Translations under genes and position numbers: made by a program
The notes under the pieces: model-generated
What the model was told of the DNA's origin: nothing
The model's input: only the letters and a program-made list of their open reading frames with translations
Database searches by the model: none
Shown here: in pieces, positions 1 to 7,085 of the stretch
Layout: every line of letters begins with the position of its first letter
Numbering within the stretch: position 1 is the stretch's first letter
Origin: an uncultured Collinsella sp.
GTDB lineage: Bacteria; Actinomycetota; Coriobacteriia; Coriobacteriales; Coriobacteriaceae
Length of the DNA: 27,752 bases
Direction of reading: 5' to 3'
Assembly: GCA_902464035.1 (NCBI GenBank)
Contig: CABQHT010000022.1
Span: 1 to 27,752, forward strand

Positions 1-2107
1 AGCGGAAGAAATCCGTCGGGTTGACGGGCAGGACCTGCCAGTAGCGCATGCCCATAGCGGACAGATGGTCGATAAAGCGACGCGTTGGTGCGCCGATCGT
101 GCCGGGCTTGCCGTCATCGGTCGGTACCGAGGTGATATGGCACACAACGCCTGCGCCGTGATCGAGCGGCTCCTGCAGGCGCTGCTCGGCATGATGATAG
201 ATGATCGACGAGCCCAGCGGATACAAATCGAGCGTGACCGTGCCGTTGTGGATCTCGCACTCGTGACCGCTGATCACGTCACTCGCGCATTCGGCGAGCG
301 CCGGAATCGTCACGCGGTGCGAATTGCGCAGACTACGGTTGATGATAACCGTCGCGGACTCGCCATCCTTGCCCGTGCGGTTGTATGCCAGCACCTCGTC
401 GTTGAGCGCGAAGGCCTTGATCTCGCCGTCGATCATAAACGGCAGTGCGCGGCGTACGGCGGAGGCGTTTTTGACAATAGCCAGCGTGTCGAAGTCGTGC
501 AGTTGGTCCTTGGTCGGCAGGGTGCGGCGGTTGCCCGGATCGGTTAGACCCTCCAGGCCGTATTCGTCGCCGTAGTAGATCGAAGGCACGCCGGGGAAGG
601 TCATCTGCATGAGCGTGGCGAGCCAAAAACGGCTCTTGGCCAGGCCCATCGAGTTCTCGTCCAGGCGCCATTTGCTGCGCTCGCACTCGGGCAGCTGCGA
701 CTCGTCGGGGCCGCCGCCGAGCACCGAGATAATGCGCGGACGGTCGTGGCTCGAAAGCAGATTAAGTGCGCAGGACAGGGCCTCACGCGGATAGTTCTCG
801 CGCAGGGTCTCGATATCCTCGGCTGCCTGGTAGGCGTTCTTGTAGCCCATCAAAAAGCCGATGACCATGTCGCGGAAGGGATAATCCATAGCCGAGTCGA
901 GCTCTGAGCCTTGCAGATAGCGACGCAGATGGCCGTAGCTGATCTTGTTGGAGGCGTCTTCCCAGACTTCGCCGAGCAACAGTGCATCAGGCTTTTCGGC
1001 AAGTACTGCCTTCTTGATCTCGGTCAGGAAATCGTCCGAAAGCTCGTCGGCCACGTCCAGGCGCCAGCCATGAGCGCCGGCACGTAGCCATTTACGGATC
1101 ACGCCGTCCTTGCCCAGAAGCCGCTCGCGTACCAGCTCGGAGCTCTCATTGATGGCGGGCATATTGCCCACGCCCCACCAGCAGTCGTATGAGCCGTCCT
1201 CGTGGAAATAAAACGCATCGCGCCATGGCGAATCCTCGCTCTGCCACGCGCCCACGCCGGGGTAGTTGCCGTAGCGGTTGAAATAGATCGAGTCATCGCC
1301 CGTGTGGTTGAAGACGCCGTCCAGAATGATGGAGATGCCCAGCTTCTCGGCCGCCTGGCACAGCTCGGTAAAGTCCTGCTCGGTGCCCAGGATCGGGTCG
1401 ATCTTGGTGTAGTCGGCCGTGTCGTAGCGGTGGTTGCTCGCGGCTTCAAAAATGGGGTTGAGGTAGATGGCCGTAAAGCCCAGCTCGGCGATGCGAGGCA
1501 GGTCTTCCTGGATGCCCTTGAGCGACCCGCCGTAGAAGTCCCAGGTTTTGATGGAGCCGTCTTCGGCGCGCTCGTACACGGGCGGCTCGTTCCAGTCCTC
1601 GACCATGCGGCGCTGGATTCCGTTGCGTGGTTTTTCGACCTCGGCCAGCGTGCGCTCGCGCCAGTTTTCATCTCGGGCGTAGCGATCGGGGAAGATCTGG
1701 TAGACCATGCCACGCTCGTACCACTCGGGACGCACTTCGCGGTGCTTATAGACGGTAATCTGGAAGGACGGAACCTCGGCGTAGTCGTAAGATACGCCCT
1801 CTCCGCCGGTGCGACCCTGCGGTGCGCCCAAGCGGACCTCGGGCTGGCCCTCGATATTGCATATAAAGCTGTACCACACAAGACACGGTTCAGTGCATTT
1901 GAGCTCGCCGGTAAAAATGCCATCGCCTTCGTGCTCCATTGGGATCAGGGTCTCGCCGACTTCATCGACCCAGGTGCGCAGCGTAAGCGTTGCCTGGTTG
2001 GGATCGGCATCCTCCAAAATCACCGAGAGTGCAACGGAAGTTCCAGTGGTCACAGCGCCAAACGGAGTGCGAAACTGCGGTAGACGGCTGTTGTGTATCA
2101 ATCTCAT
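1..2107 (-). CDS. Fused GH13 glycogen-debranching/neopullulanase-like enzyme and MalQ-type 4-alpha-glucanotransferase, C-terminus cut by window edge
   Basis: One uninterrupted minus-strand frame runs from the ATG at 2107 off the left edge (about 702 codons seen). Residues 1 to about 130 look like a beta-sandwich N-domain. A GH13 barrel follows, with WYERGMVYQIFPDRYA, GVFNHTG, GWRLDVADEL (nucleophile Asp near 350), LLGEVWED (acid/base Glu near 377) and LLSSHDRPR (Asp near 453). After a GH13 C-domain the frame enters a second enzyme start near residue 640: GAGVVCHITSVP, then FIDHL and MRYWQVLPVNPTDFF, the N-terminal signature of GH77 amylomaltase (MalQ). I checked the frame at several points and it does not shift between the halves. 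GlgX/4-alpha-glucanotransferase fusions are known in gut Firmicutes and actinobacteria. The expected role is to trim branches and disproportionate the released malto-oligosaccharides in the cytoplasm. The start lacks a strong ribosome binding site; no better in-frame start is visible upstream. The GH13 subfamily is uncertain. Confidence 0.85.
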   Translation of the reverse strand, partial: MRLIHNSRLPQFRTPFGAVTTGTSVALSVILEDADPNQATLTLRTWVDEVGETLIPMEHEGDGIFTGELKCTEPCLVWYSFICNIEGQPEVRLGAPQGRTGGEGVSYDYAEVPSFQITVYKHREVRPEWYERGMVYQIFPDRYARDENWRERTLAEVEKPRNGIQRRMVEDWNEPPVYERAEDGSIKTWDFYGGSLKGIQEDLPRIAELGFTAIYLNPIFEAASNHRYDTADYTKIDPILGTEQDFTELCQAAEKLGISIILDGVFNHTGDDSIYFNRYGNYPGVGAWQSEDSPWRDAFYFHEDGSYDCWWGVGNMPAINESSELVRERLLGKDGVIRKWLRAGAHGWRLDVADELSDDFLTEIKKAVLAEKPDALLLGEVWEDASNKISYGHLRRYLQGSELDSAMDYPFRDMVIGFLMGYKNAYQAAEDIETLRENYPREALSCALNLLSSHDRPRIISVLGGGPDESQLPECERSKWRLDENSMGLAKSRFWLATLMQMTFPGVPSIYYGDEYGLEGLTDPGNRRTLPTKDQLHDFDTLAIVKNASAVRRALPFMIDGEIKAFALNDEVLAYNRTGKDGESATVIINRSLRNSHRVTIPALAECASDVISGHECEIHNGTVTLDLYPLGSSIIYHHAEQRLQEPLDHGAGVVCHITSVPTDDGKPGTIGAPTRRFIDHLSAMGMRYWQVLPVNPTDFFR

Positions 2108-2168
2108 AGTACGGTCCAGTTCAATAGAATCATGGCCTGCGGGCCATGGGTTTTACGCCTAAGATGTA

Positions 2169-2174
2169 AGTATA
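2169..2174 (-). promoter_or_regulatory. Candidate -10 box for the fused amylase/MalQ gene
   Basis: On the minus strand these bases read TATACT, five of six matches to TATAAT, about 60 nt before the ATG at 2107. A good -35 hexamer is not obvious at 16-18 nt upstream. The TGGTAAA motifs at 2207-2214 and 2234-2249 lie just upstream of where the polymerase would sit, so an activator role would fit as well as repression. Positional inference only. Confidence 0.35.
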
Positions 2175-2206
2175 TCTGTAGTACACAGGGTGTATAAACA
2201 ACATCC

Positions 2207-2249
2207 GTTTACCATCGGCGAACGGTTGTCCTAGAAAATCGTTTTACCA
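2207..2249 (-). promoter_or_regulatory. Two TGGTAAA-type operator-like motifs upstream of the amylase/MalQ gene
   Basis: Read on the minus strand, 2234-2249 is TGGTAAAACGATTTTC and 2207-2214 is TGGTAAAC. The first nearly matches TGGTAAAACGTTTTT at 12166-12180 in the glgB/HAD divergent region, and both contain a CG-centred AAAACG(A/T)TTTT core of the kind bound by LacI-family sugar regulators. No regulator gene lies in the window, so the identity of the protein is inference. Confidence 0.45.
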
Positions 2250-2261
2250 CTACCTACAGAG

Positions 2262-2288
2262 AAGGGGCGCCCGGTTGGAGCGCCCCTT
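2262..2288 (-). terminator. Possible terminator after glgA
   Basis: A 9-bp perfect stem (AAGGGGCGC / GCGCCCCTT) with a 9-nt loop lies 35 nt beyond the glgA stop codon. On the minus strand the stem is followed by TCTCTG, a weak T-tract, so termination may be partial. It separates the glgB-P-C-D-A unit from the amylase/MalQ gene, which has its own promoter-like region. Confidence 0.5.
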
Positions 2289-2322
2289 GCTTAGGGTTTG
2301 ATGAGGTTTTGGATCGTCTGGA

Positions 2323-4608
2323 TTAGCGGCGCTTGCGGGTGGCCGTTGCCTTGCGGACGGAAGTCTTCTTCGACGGCGCCTTTTTCTCGGTTGCGGCGGC
2401 GGGGGAGACCGGGGTCTCCATTGTGGGCTCGGGCTTGGCCTTTACTGCGGGTTTGGCCTCGGCCTTAGCTTCCGCCTTAGGAGCAGCAGCCTTGGTCGTG
2501 GTCTTTTTGGCCGTCGTTGCAGTGCGCTTGCGCGTGGTGGTCTTGGCGGTCGGCTTGGCCTCGACAGCTGCCTCGGCCTTGGGCTCGGCGGCTGCCTCCT
2601 CGGCCTTGGTCGCAGTAGCATTTGCGGCGGCCTTCGGAGCGGCCTTGGTCGCAGTAGCCTTGACGGCCGTCGACTTCGTTGCCGTGGTCTTCTTGGCGGT
2701 CGTTGCCTTCTTGGCGGTCGTGGTCGTCTTCTTGGCAGCGGTCTTTGCCGGAGCCTTGGCGGCCGGCTTGGCCACTGCGACCTCGGCCTTTACCTCGGGA
2801 GCAGCCTCGGCCTCGGCGGCTTTCTTGGCAGCGGCGGTGGTGCGCTTGCGCGCGGTCGTTGTCTTGGCAGCGGTGGTCTTGCTCGCGGTCGCGGTCTTGC
2901 TCGCAGCGGCTTTCGTGGTCGTGGCCTTCTTCGCCGTCGTCTTACGAGTCGCGGTCTTCTTAGCTGCGGGCTTTACAGCAGGCTTGACCTCGACCTCTGC
3001 CTTGGGAGCAACCTCAGCCTTCACCTCAGGCTCGGCCTTTGCGGGCTCAGCCTCAACAGACTTCTCCTCGGCCTTGGGCTCCTCGGCGGCCACCGGCTCA
3101 GCAACAGCCTCAGGCTCGTCGACAACAGCCGCTGGCCTCTCAATCTCCGGATGCATAAAGAAGTACAGGTCCAGATACTTGTCGGCCGAGCGCGTCCAGC
3201 TAAAGTCCTGGCTCATGGCCTGCGTGACCAGCTGGTTCCAGGCATCGCGGTTGTCCCAGAACAGGCGTGCCGCACGGAACACGGCGTCGCCCATCTCGTC
3301 GCCGTTAAAGTTACTAAACGAGAAGCCTGTGCCCTCGCCGGTAAACTCGTTATACGGGATCACGGTGTCCTTCAGACCACCGGTCTCGCGCACGATGGGC
3401 AGGGTGCCGTAGCGCATGGCGATGATCTGCGACAGGCCGCAGGGCTCAAACTTCGAAGGCATCAGGAACATGTCGGCGGCAGCATACATGCGCTGTGACA
3501 GCGCCGGATCGAACTCAATGCGTGCGGCCATGGTGCCGGGGTACTTGCCCTGGAAGTAGCGTAGACCGTCCTCGTAGTCGCGGTCGCCGGTGCCCAGCAC
3601 CGCCACCTGCACGCCGCCGGCCAAAATGCGGTCGAGCGCGTACATGACCAGGTCCATGCCCTTCTGGCGCGTCAGGCGCGTGACCATTACCATGAGCGGA
3701 CGGTCGTCGCGAACCTCGAGCCCCAGCTCTTCCTGCAGCTTGGCCTTGCACACAGCCTTACCGGAACGGTCATCAACCGTGTAGTTGGCGGCAATGCGCT
3801 TGTCGGTCGCCGGGTCAAAGCCTGCCACGTCAATGCCGTTCAAAATGCCCTGCAGCGCATAGGAGCGCTCGCGCAGCACACCGTCCAGGCCCTCGCCAAA
3901 CTCGGGCGTCTGGATCTCGTTGGCATAGGTGGGGCTCACCGTGGTGATGGCATCGGCGTAGCGCAGCGCGCCCAGCATGTAGTTGATGCTGCAGGCGTCG
4001 CAACGCAGCTGCGAGGCGGCCGCCGGAATATGCGCCACGCCCAGGATGTCCTCCATCACGGTGTCGCTAAACTGGCCCTGGAACGCCACGTTGTGGATCG
4101 AGAACACGGTCTTGACGCGGTCGTACAGCGGCAGGCCCTGGTAGAACTCGCGCAAGAACACGGGCGCCAGTGCCGTCTGCCAGTCATTGCAGTGCAGGAT
4201 GTCACACTCAAAACCGGCCGGCAGGTGCTGCAGACTCTCGGTGATGGCCTTGGAGAAAAACGCGAAGCGCTCGCCGTCATCAAAGAAGCCGTACGGATAG
4301 TCGCGCGCAAAGTAGCGCTCGTTGTCGATGAACATATAGGTGACGCCGTCGCTCTCGAGCTTCTCGAGCCCGCAGTATTCGTTGCGCCAGCCCAGGCTCA
4401 CGTAGAAATCGGCAAAGTGCTCCATCTGCGCCTTGTACTCATCCTTGATGGTGGCGTACTTAGGCACCATGACGATGACCTCGGCGCCGGCGCGCACAAG
4501 CGCCGCGGGCAGCGAGCCCGCCACGTCGCCCAGGCCACCGGTCTTTACAAACGGTGCACACTCGGCCGAGGCAAACACGATCTGCATCTTTTTGCTGGAA
4601 TCTGCCAT
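2323..4608 (-). CDS. glgA: Glycogen synthase (GT5) with a long histone-H1-like C-terminal tail
   Basis: Transfers glucose from ADP-glucose to the non-reducing end of glycogen. The N-terminus carries MQIVFASAECAPFVKTGGLG with the ADP-glucose-binding KTGGL motif. Further GT5 landmarks are SIHNVAFQG, VTRLTRQKGMDLV and the EPCGLSQIIAMRYGTLPIV donor-site segment. The ATG at 4608 is chosen over the ATG at 4620 because GGGAG sits 5 nt before it. The enzyme core ends near residue 484, the usual size for GlgA (about 480 residues). A tail of about 277 residues follows: first Glu/Ala/Pro-rich (about 485-540), then Lys/Ala/Thr-rich repeats such as AAKKTATRKTTAKKA to the stop. The enzymatic call is firm. 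The tail resembles histone H1 or actinobacterial HU tails; its function is unknown, and GlgB in the same operon has a shorter one. Confidence 0.95.
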   Translation of the reverse strand: MADSSKKMQIVFASAECAPFVKTGGLGDVAGSLPAALVRAGAEVIVMVPKYATIKDEYKAQMEHFADFYVSLGWRNEYCGLEKLESDGVTYMFIDNERYFARDYPYGFFDDGERFAFFSKAITESLQHLPAGFECDILHCNDWQTALAPVFLREFYQGLPLYDRVKTVFSIHNVAFQGQFSDTVMEDILGVAHIPAAASQLRCDACSINYMLGALRYADAITTVSPTYANEIQTPEFGEGLDGVLRERSYALQGILNGIDVAGFDPATDKRIAANYTVDDRSGKAVCKAKLQEELGLEVRDDRPLMVMVTRLTRQKGMDLVMYALDRILAGGVQVAVLGTGDRDYEDGLRYFQGKYPGTMAARIEFDPALSQRMYAAADMFLMPSKFEPCGLSQIIAMRYGTLPIVRETGGLKDTVIPYNEFTGEGTGFSFSNFNGDEMGDAVFRAARLFWDNRDAWNQLVTQAMSQDFSWTRSADKYLDLYFFMHPEIERPAAVVDEPEAVAEPVAAEEPKAEEKSVEAEPAKAEPEVKAEVAPKAEVEVKPAVKPAAKKTATRKTTAKKATTTKAAASKTATASKTTAAKTTTARKRTTAAAKKAAEAEAAPEVKAEVAVAKPAAKAPAKTAAKKTTTTAKKATTAKKTTATKSTAVKATATKAAPKAAANATATKAEEAAAEPKAEAAVEAKPTAKTTTRKRTATTAKKTTTKAAAPKAEAKAEAKPAVKAKPEPTMETPVSPAAATEKKAPSKKTSVRKATATRKRR

Positions 4609-4631
4609 ATTGTCTCCCATGTTGCAATTCG

Positions 4632-4667
4632 AGAATAGCCGCCTGGCGCTAACCGGGCGGCTATTCT
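4632..4667 (-). other. Strong 12-bp hairpin between glgD and glgA
   Basis: Perfect arms AGAATAGCCGCC and GGCGGCTATTCT are separated by 12 nt and fill most of the 90-nt gap before the glgA ATG. No T-run follows on the minus strand, so it is more likely an mRNA-stability or processing element, or a partial attenuator, than a clean terminator. Confidence 0.55.
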
Positions 4668-4698
4668 ACATGTTACGAGCGATGTTGCGGTGCCAACG

Positions 4699-5826
4699 TT
4701 AACGTACGATGGTGGTGTCGGAAGTTAACGGAGCCTTGCCCAGCACCAGGATGTTCTCGGGCGTGCCGCGAAGCTCGGTGTTGGTGGGGACCACGTTGTT
4801 CTTGTCCAGAATGGCGTTCTCAACGCGGGCGCCGCTCTTGATGATGCAGCTCTGGTTGATGATCGAGTTGGTCACCGAAGCGCCCTCCTCGACCACGACG
4901 CCGCGCGACAGGATCGAGTTGCGCACGGTGCCCTTGATGATGCAGCCGGCCGAGATGATCGAGTTGCACGCGTGGCTGCCGGTCGCATAGCGCGAAGGCG
5001 GCACGTCGTGGGCCTTGGTCAGAATCGGGCGCTCGGGATCGAAGAGCTGGTCGGCTACGGTCTGGTCGAGCAGGTCCATGCTGCGGCGATACAGCGACTT
5101 CTCGCTAAACACGCCCACGACCTCGCCCTTGTACTCGTAGCTGCACACGTCGATGTTGCCAAAGTCGCCCTGGAGTGCCTCTAGCAGGTCCAGATAGTCG
5201 GCGGCCTGGTAGTGGTCGATAATCTCGAGCAGCGTCTCGCGGTTGACGATGCAGCAGTCCATAGACGCGTTGTCGCCATACACGACGCCGGCGCTCACGC
5301 CCGTCAGGCGGCCGTTCTCGTTAATCTCGAGCTTGGTCTCGTCATCGACATTGCGCGTGGCCTTGCAGTACACCACGGTCATCTGGGCACCGGAGTTCTC
5401 GTGCGCCTCGATGATGGTGTTGAGGTCCATGTTAAAGATGATGTTGGTGCCCATCATCACAACATAGGGCTTCTCCGAGCGCTGGAACAGCGTCTTGTTG
5501 GAGATGATGTCGCGCAGCAGGAAGCGCATGCCGCCCTTGGTGGTGCCATACGCGTTGCCGGGCACCATGAACAGGCCGCCCTTCTTGCGGTCCAGGCCCC
5601 AGTCCTTGCCCGAGCCCACGTGGTCGATCAGCGAACGGTAGTTACCTGGCATGACGACTCCAACGGTCTTGATGCCGGCATTCATCATGTTGGACAGCGG
5701 AAAGTCGATCAGGCGGTAGCGGCCCAAAAACGGAACGGACGCGATGGGGCGGTCCTTGAGCAGGACACTGCCGTAGGACGAAGAGTAGTTAGCGGTGATA
5801 TAACCGATGGCCTTGCGATTGATCAT
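4699..5826 (-). CDS. glgD: ADP-glucose pyrophosphorylase regulatory-type subunit GlgD
   Basis: Paralogue of GlgC with the nucleotidyltransferase fold (FLGRYRLIDFPLSNMMNAGI, VGSGKDWGLDR) and a C-terminal left-handed beta-helix (ILSRGVVVEEGASV, INQSCIIKSGARVENAIL). It lacks the glycine-rich GGxGxRL pyrophosphorylase signature at its N-terminus (MINRKAIGYITANYSSSYG instead), as GlgD proteins do. In Firmicutes GlgD forms a hetero-oligomer with GlgC and tunes its activity. The start at 5826 is chosen because MINRKAIGY is the family N-terminus and GGGGGAA lies just upstream within the end of glgC; the gap to the glgC stop is 4 nt, so the two are very probably translationally coupled. 375 residues, normal length. 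Confidence 0.93.
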   Translation of the reverse strand: MINRKAIGYITANYSSSYGSVLLKDRPIASVPFLGRYRLIDFPLSNMMNAGIKTVGVVMPGNYRSLIDHVGSGKDWGLDRKKGGLFMVPGNAYGTTKGGMRFLLRDIISNKTLFQRSEKPYVVMMGTNIIFNMDLNTIIEAHENSGAQMTVVYCKATRNVDDETKLEINENGRLTGVSAGVVYGDNASMDCCIVNRETLLEIIDHYQAADYLDLLEALQGDFGNIDVCSYEYKGEVVGVFSEKSLYRRSMDLLDQTVADQLFDPERPILTKAHDVPPSRYATGSHACNSIISAGCIIKGTVRNSILSRGVVVEEGASVTNSIINQSCIIKSGARVENAILDKNNVVPTNTELRGTPENILVLGKAPLTSDTTIVR

Positions 5827-5830
5827 CGGA

Positions 5831-6979
5831 TCATTCCCCCTTCCCGATAACGACGTCATTTCCAACGACGGCCGTATCCTTGGTGGTATCGACAGAGCCG
5901 AGCTTCACGCCCTCTTCGACCGTGGAGTTCTCGCCCAAAATAGCGCGGCAGATGTGCGCGCCGCTCTTAACGTGCGCACCCGGCAGCAGCACGGAGTCCT
6001 CGACCACGGCGCGCTCCTCGATGATGACATCGGTCGAAAGGATCGAGTGGCGAGCGGTGCCGTAGATCTTGCAGCCGTTGGAGACCAGGCAGTCGTCCAG
6101 GCGGCCGTCAGGGCCAATGTAGTGCGGCGGACGCGTGGTGATGTTGGACATGATGGGGAAGTTCTTGTCGAACAGATCGAACTCGGGGTTGTTACCCAGC
6201 AGGTCCATCGAGGTCTCATGGAAGCTGGCGATGGTGCCGACGTCCTTCCAGAAGCCGTGGAACTCGTAGCTGTACAGGCGCTTGTTCTCACCGAGCAGCT
6301 TGGGGATGATGTCCTTGCCAAAGTCGTGGCTCGAGCGCTGGTCCAGAGCGTCCTCCTCGAGCGCCTCGATCAGCACGTCGGCCGAGAAGATGTAAATGCC
6401 CATGGACGCGAGGTTCGAATCGGGCTTCTCGGGCTTCTCGGTGAACTTGGTGATGCGGCCGTCTTCGGGGTCGGTGGTCAGGATGCCAAAGCGGCTGGCC
6501 TCCTCCCACGGCACGGGCATAACGCTCACCGTGAGGTCGGCGTTGTTCTCAATATGCGTCTTGAGCATCTTGCGGTAGTCCATGCGATACAGGTGATCGC
6601 CCGAAAGAATCAGGACGTACTTGGGGTCGTTGGCCTTGATGTAGTCGAGGTTCTGCGTAATGGCGTCGGCCGTGCCCGCATACCAGGCGCCACCGGTCTG
6701 CGTCTCGTACGGCGGCAGGATCGACACGCCGCCGTCGCGGCTGTCCAGATCCCACGCCTCGCCGGAGCCCACGTAGGCATGCAGCAGGTAGGGACGGTAC
6801 TGCGTCAGAACGCCCACCGTGTCGATGCCCGAATTGGAGCAGTTGGACAGCGAAAAGTCGATAATGCGGAACTTGCCACCAAAGCTAACCGCCGGCTTGG
6901 CGATCTTTTGGGTGAGTGCCCCCAATCGGCTGCCCTGTCCTCCTGCGAGGAGCATCGCGATGCATTCTTTCTTACTCAT
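5831..6979 (-). CDS. glgC: Glucose-1-phosphate adenylyltransferase, catalytic subunit GlgC
   Basis: Makes ADP-glucose from ATP and glucose-1-phosphate, the committed step of glycogen synthesis. The N-terminus MSKKECIAMLLAGGQGSRLG holds the glycine-rich catalytic loop, followed by KPAVSFGGKFRIIDFSLSNC, YAGTADAI, LSGDHLYRMDY, FTEKPEKPD and FWKDVGT, all at family positions. A C-terminal beta-helix (GTARHSILSTDVIIEERAVV) ends the protein. 382 residues, full length. The ATG at 6979 has a good AGAAGGAG ribosome binding site. It lies 106 nt after glgP and directly before glgD. Confidence 0.96.
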   Translation of the reverse strand: MSKKECIAMLLAGGQGSRLGALTQKIAKPAVSFGGKFRIIDFSLSNCSNSGIDTVGVLTQYRPYLLHAYVGSGEAWDLDSRDGGVSILPPYETQTGGAWYAGTADAITQNLDYIKANDPKYVLILSGDHLYRMDYRKMLKTHIENNADLTVSVMPVPWEEASRFGILTTDPEDGRITKFTEKPEKPDSNLASMGIYIFSADVLIEALEEDALDQRSSHDFGKDIIPKLLGENKRLYSYEFHGFWKDVGTIASFHETSMDLLGNNPEFDLFDKNFPIMSNITTRPPHYIGPDGRLDDCLVSNGCKIYGTARHSILSTDVIIEERAVVEDSVLLPGAHVKSGAHICRAILGENSTVEEGVKLGSVDTTKDTAVVGNDVVIGKGE

Positions 6980-7019
6980 CGATTTCTCCTTCTGTCATCG
7001 ATGTTCCTAAACCCATTTG

Positions 7020-7050
7020 CGACGGGCGCGGCGCTCTGTCACGCCCGTCG
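7020..7050 (-). other. Hairpin between glgP and glgC
   Basis: Perfect 9-bp arms CGACGGGCG and CGCCCGTCG around a 13-nt loop, about 35 nt after the glgP stop. There is no T-tract on the minus strand. It could stabilise the 3' end of an upstream transcript or be a processing site that sets different glgP and glgC levels. Confidence 0.5.
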
Positions 7051-7085
7051 AGTAATGCCGTGCGGCAAAGGGAGCTCGCGCGCCT

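Noticed and set aside
2330..3100. Tandem-repeat-like nucleotide pattern within the glgA 3' end as a CRISPR or satellite array
   Set aside because: The repetition follows Lys/Ala/Thr codons in frame without fixed unit length or spacers; it is low-complexity coding sequence.
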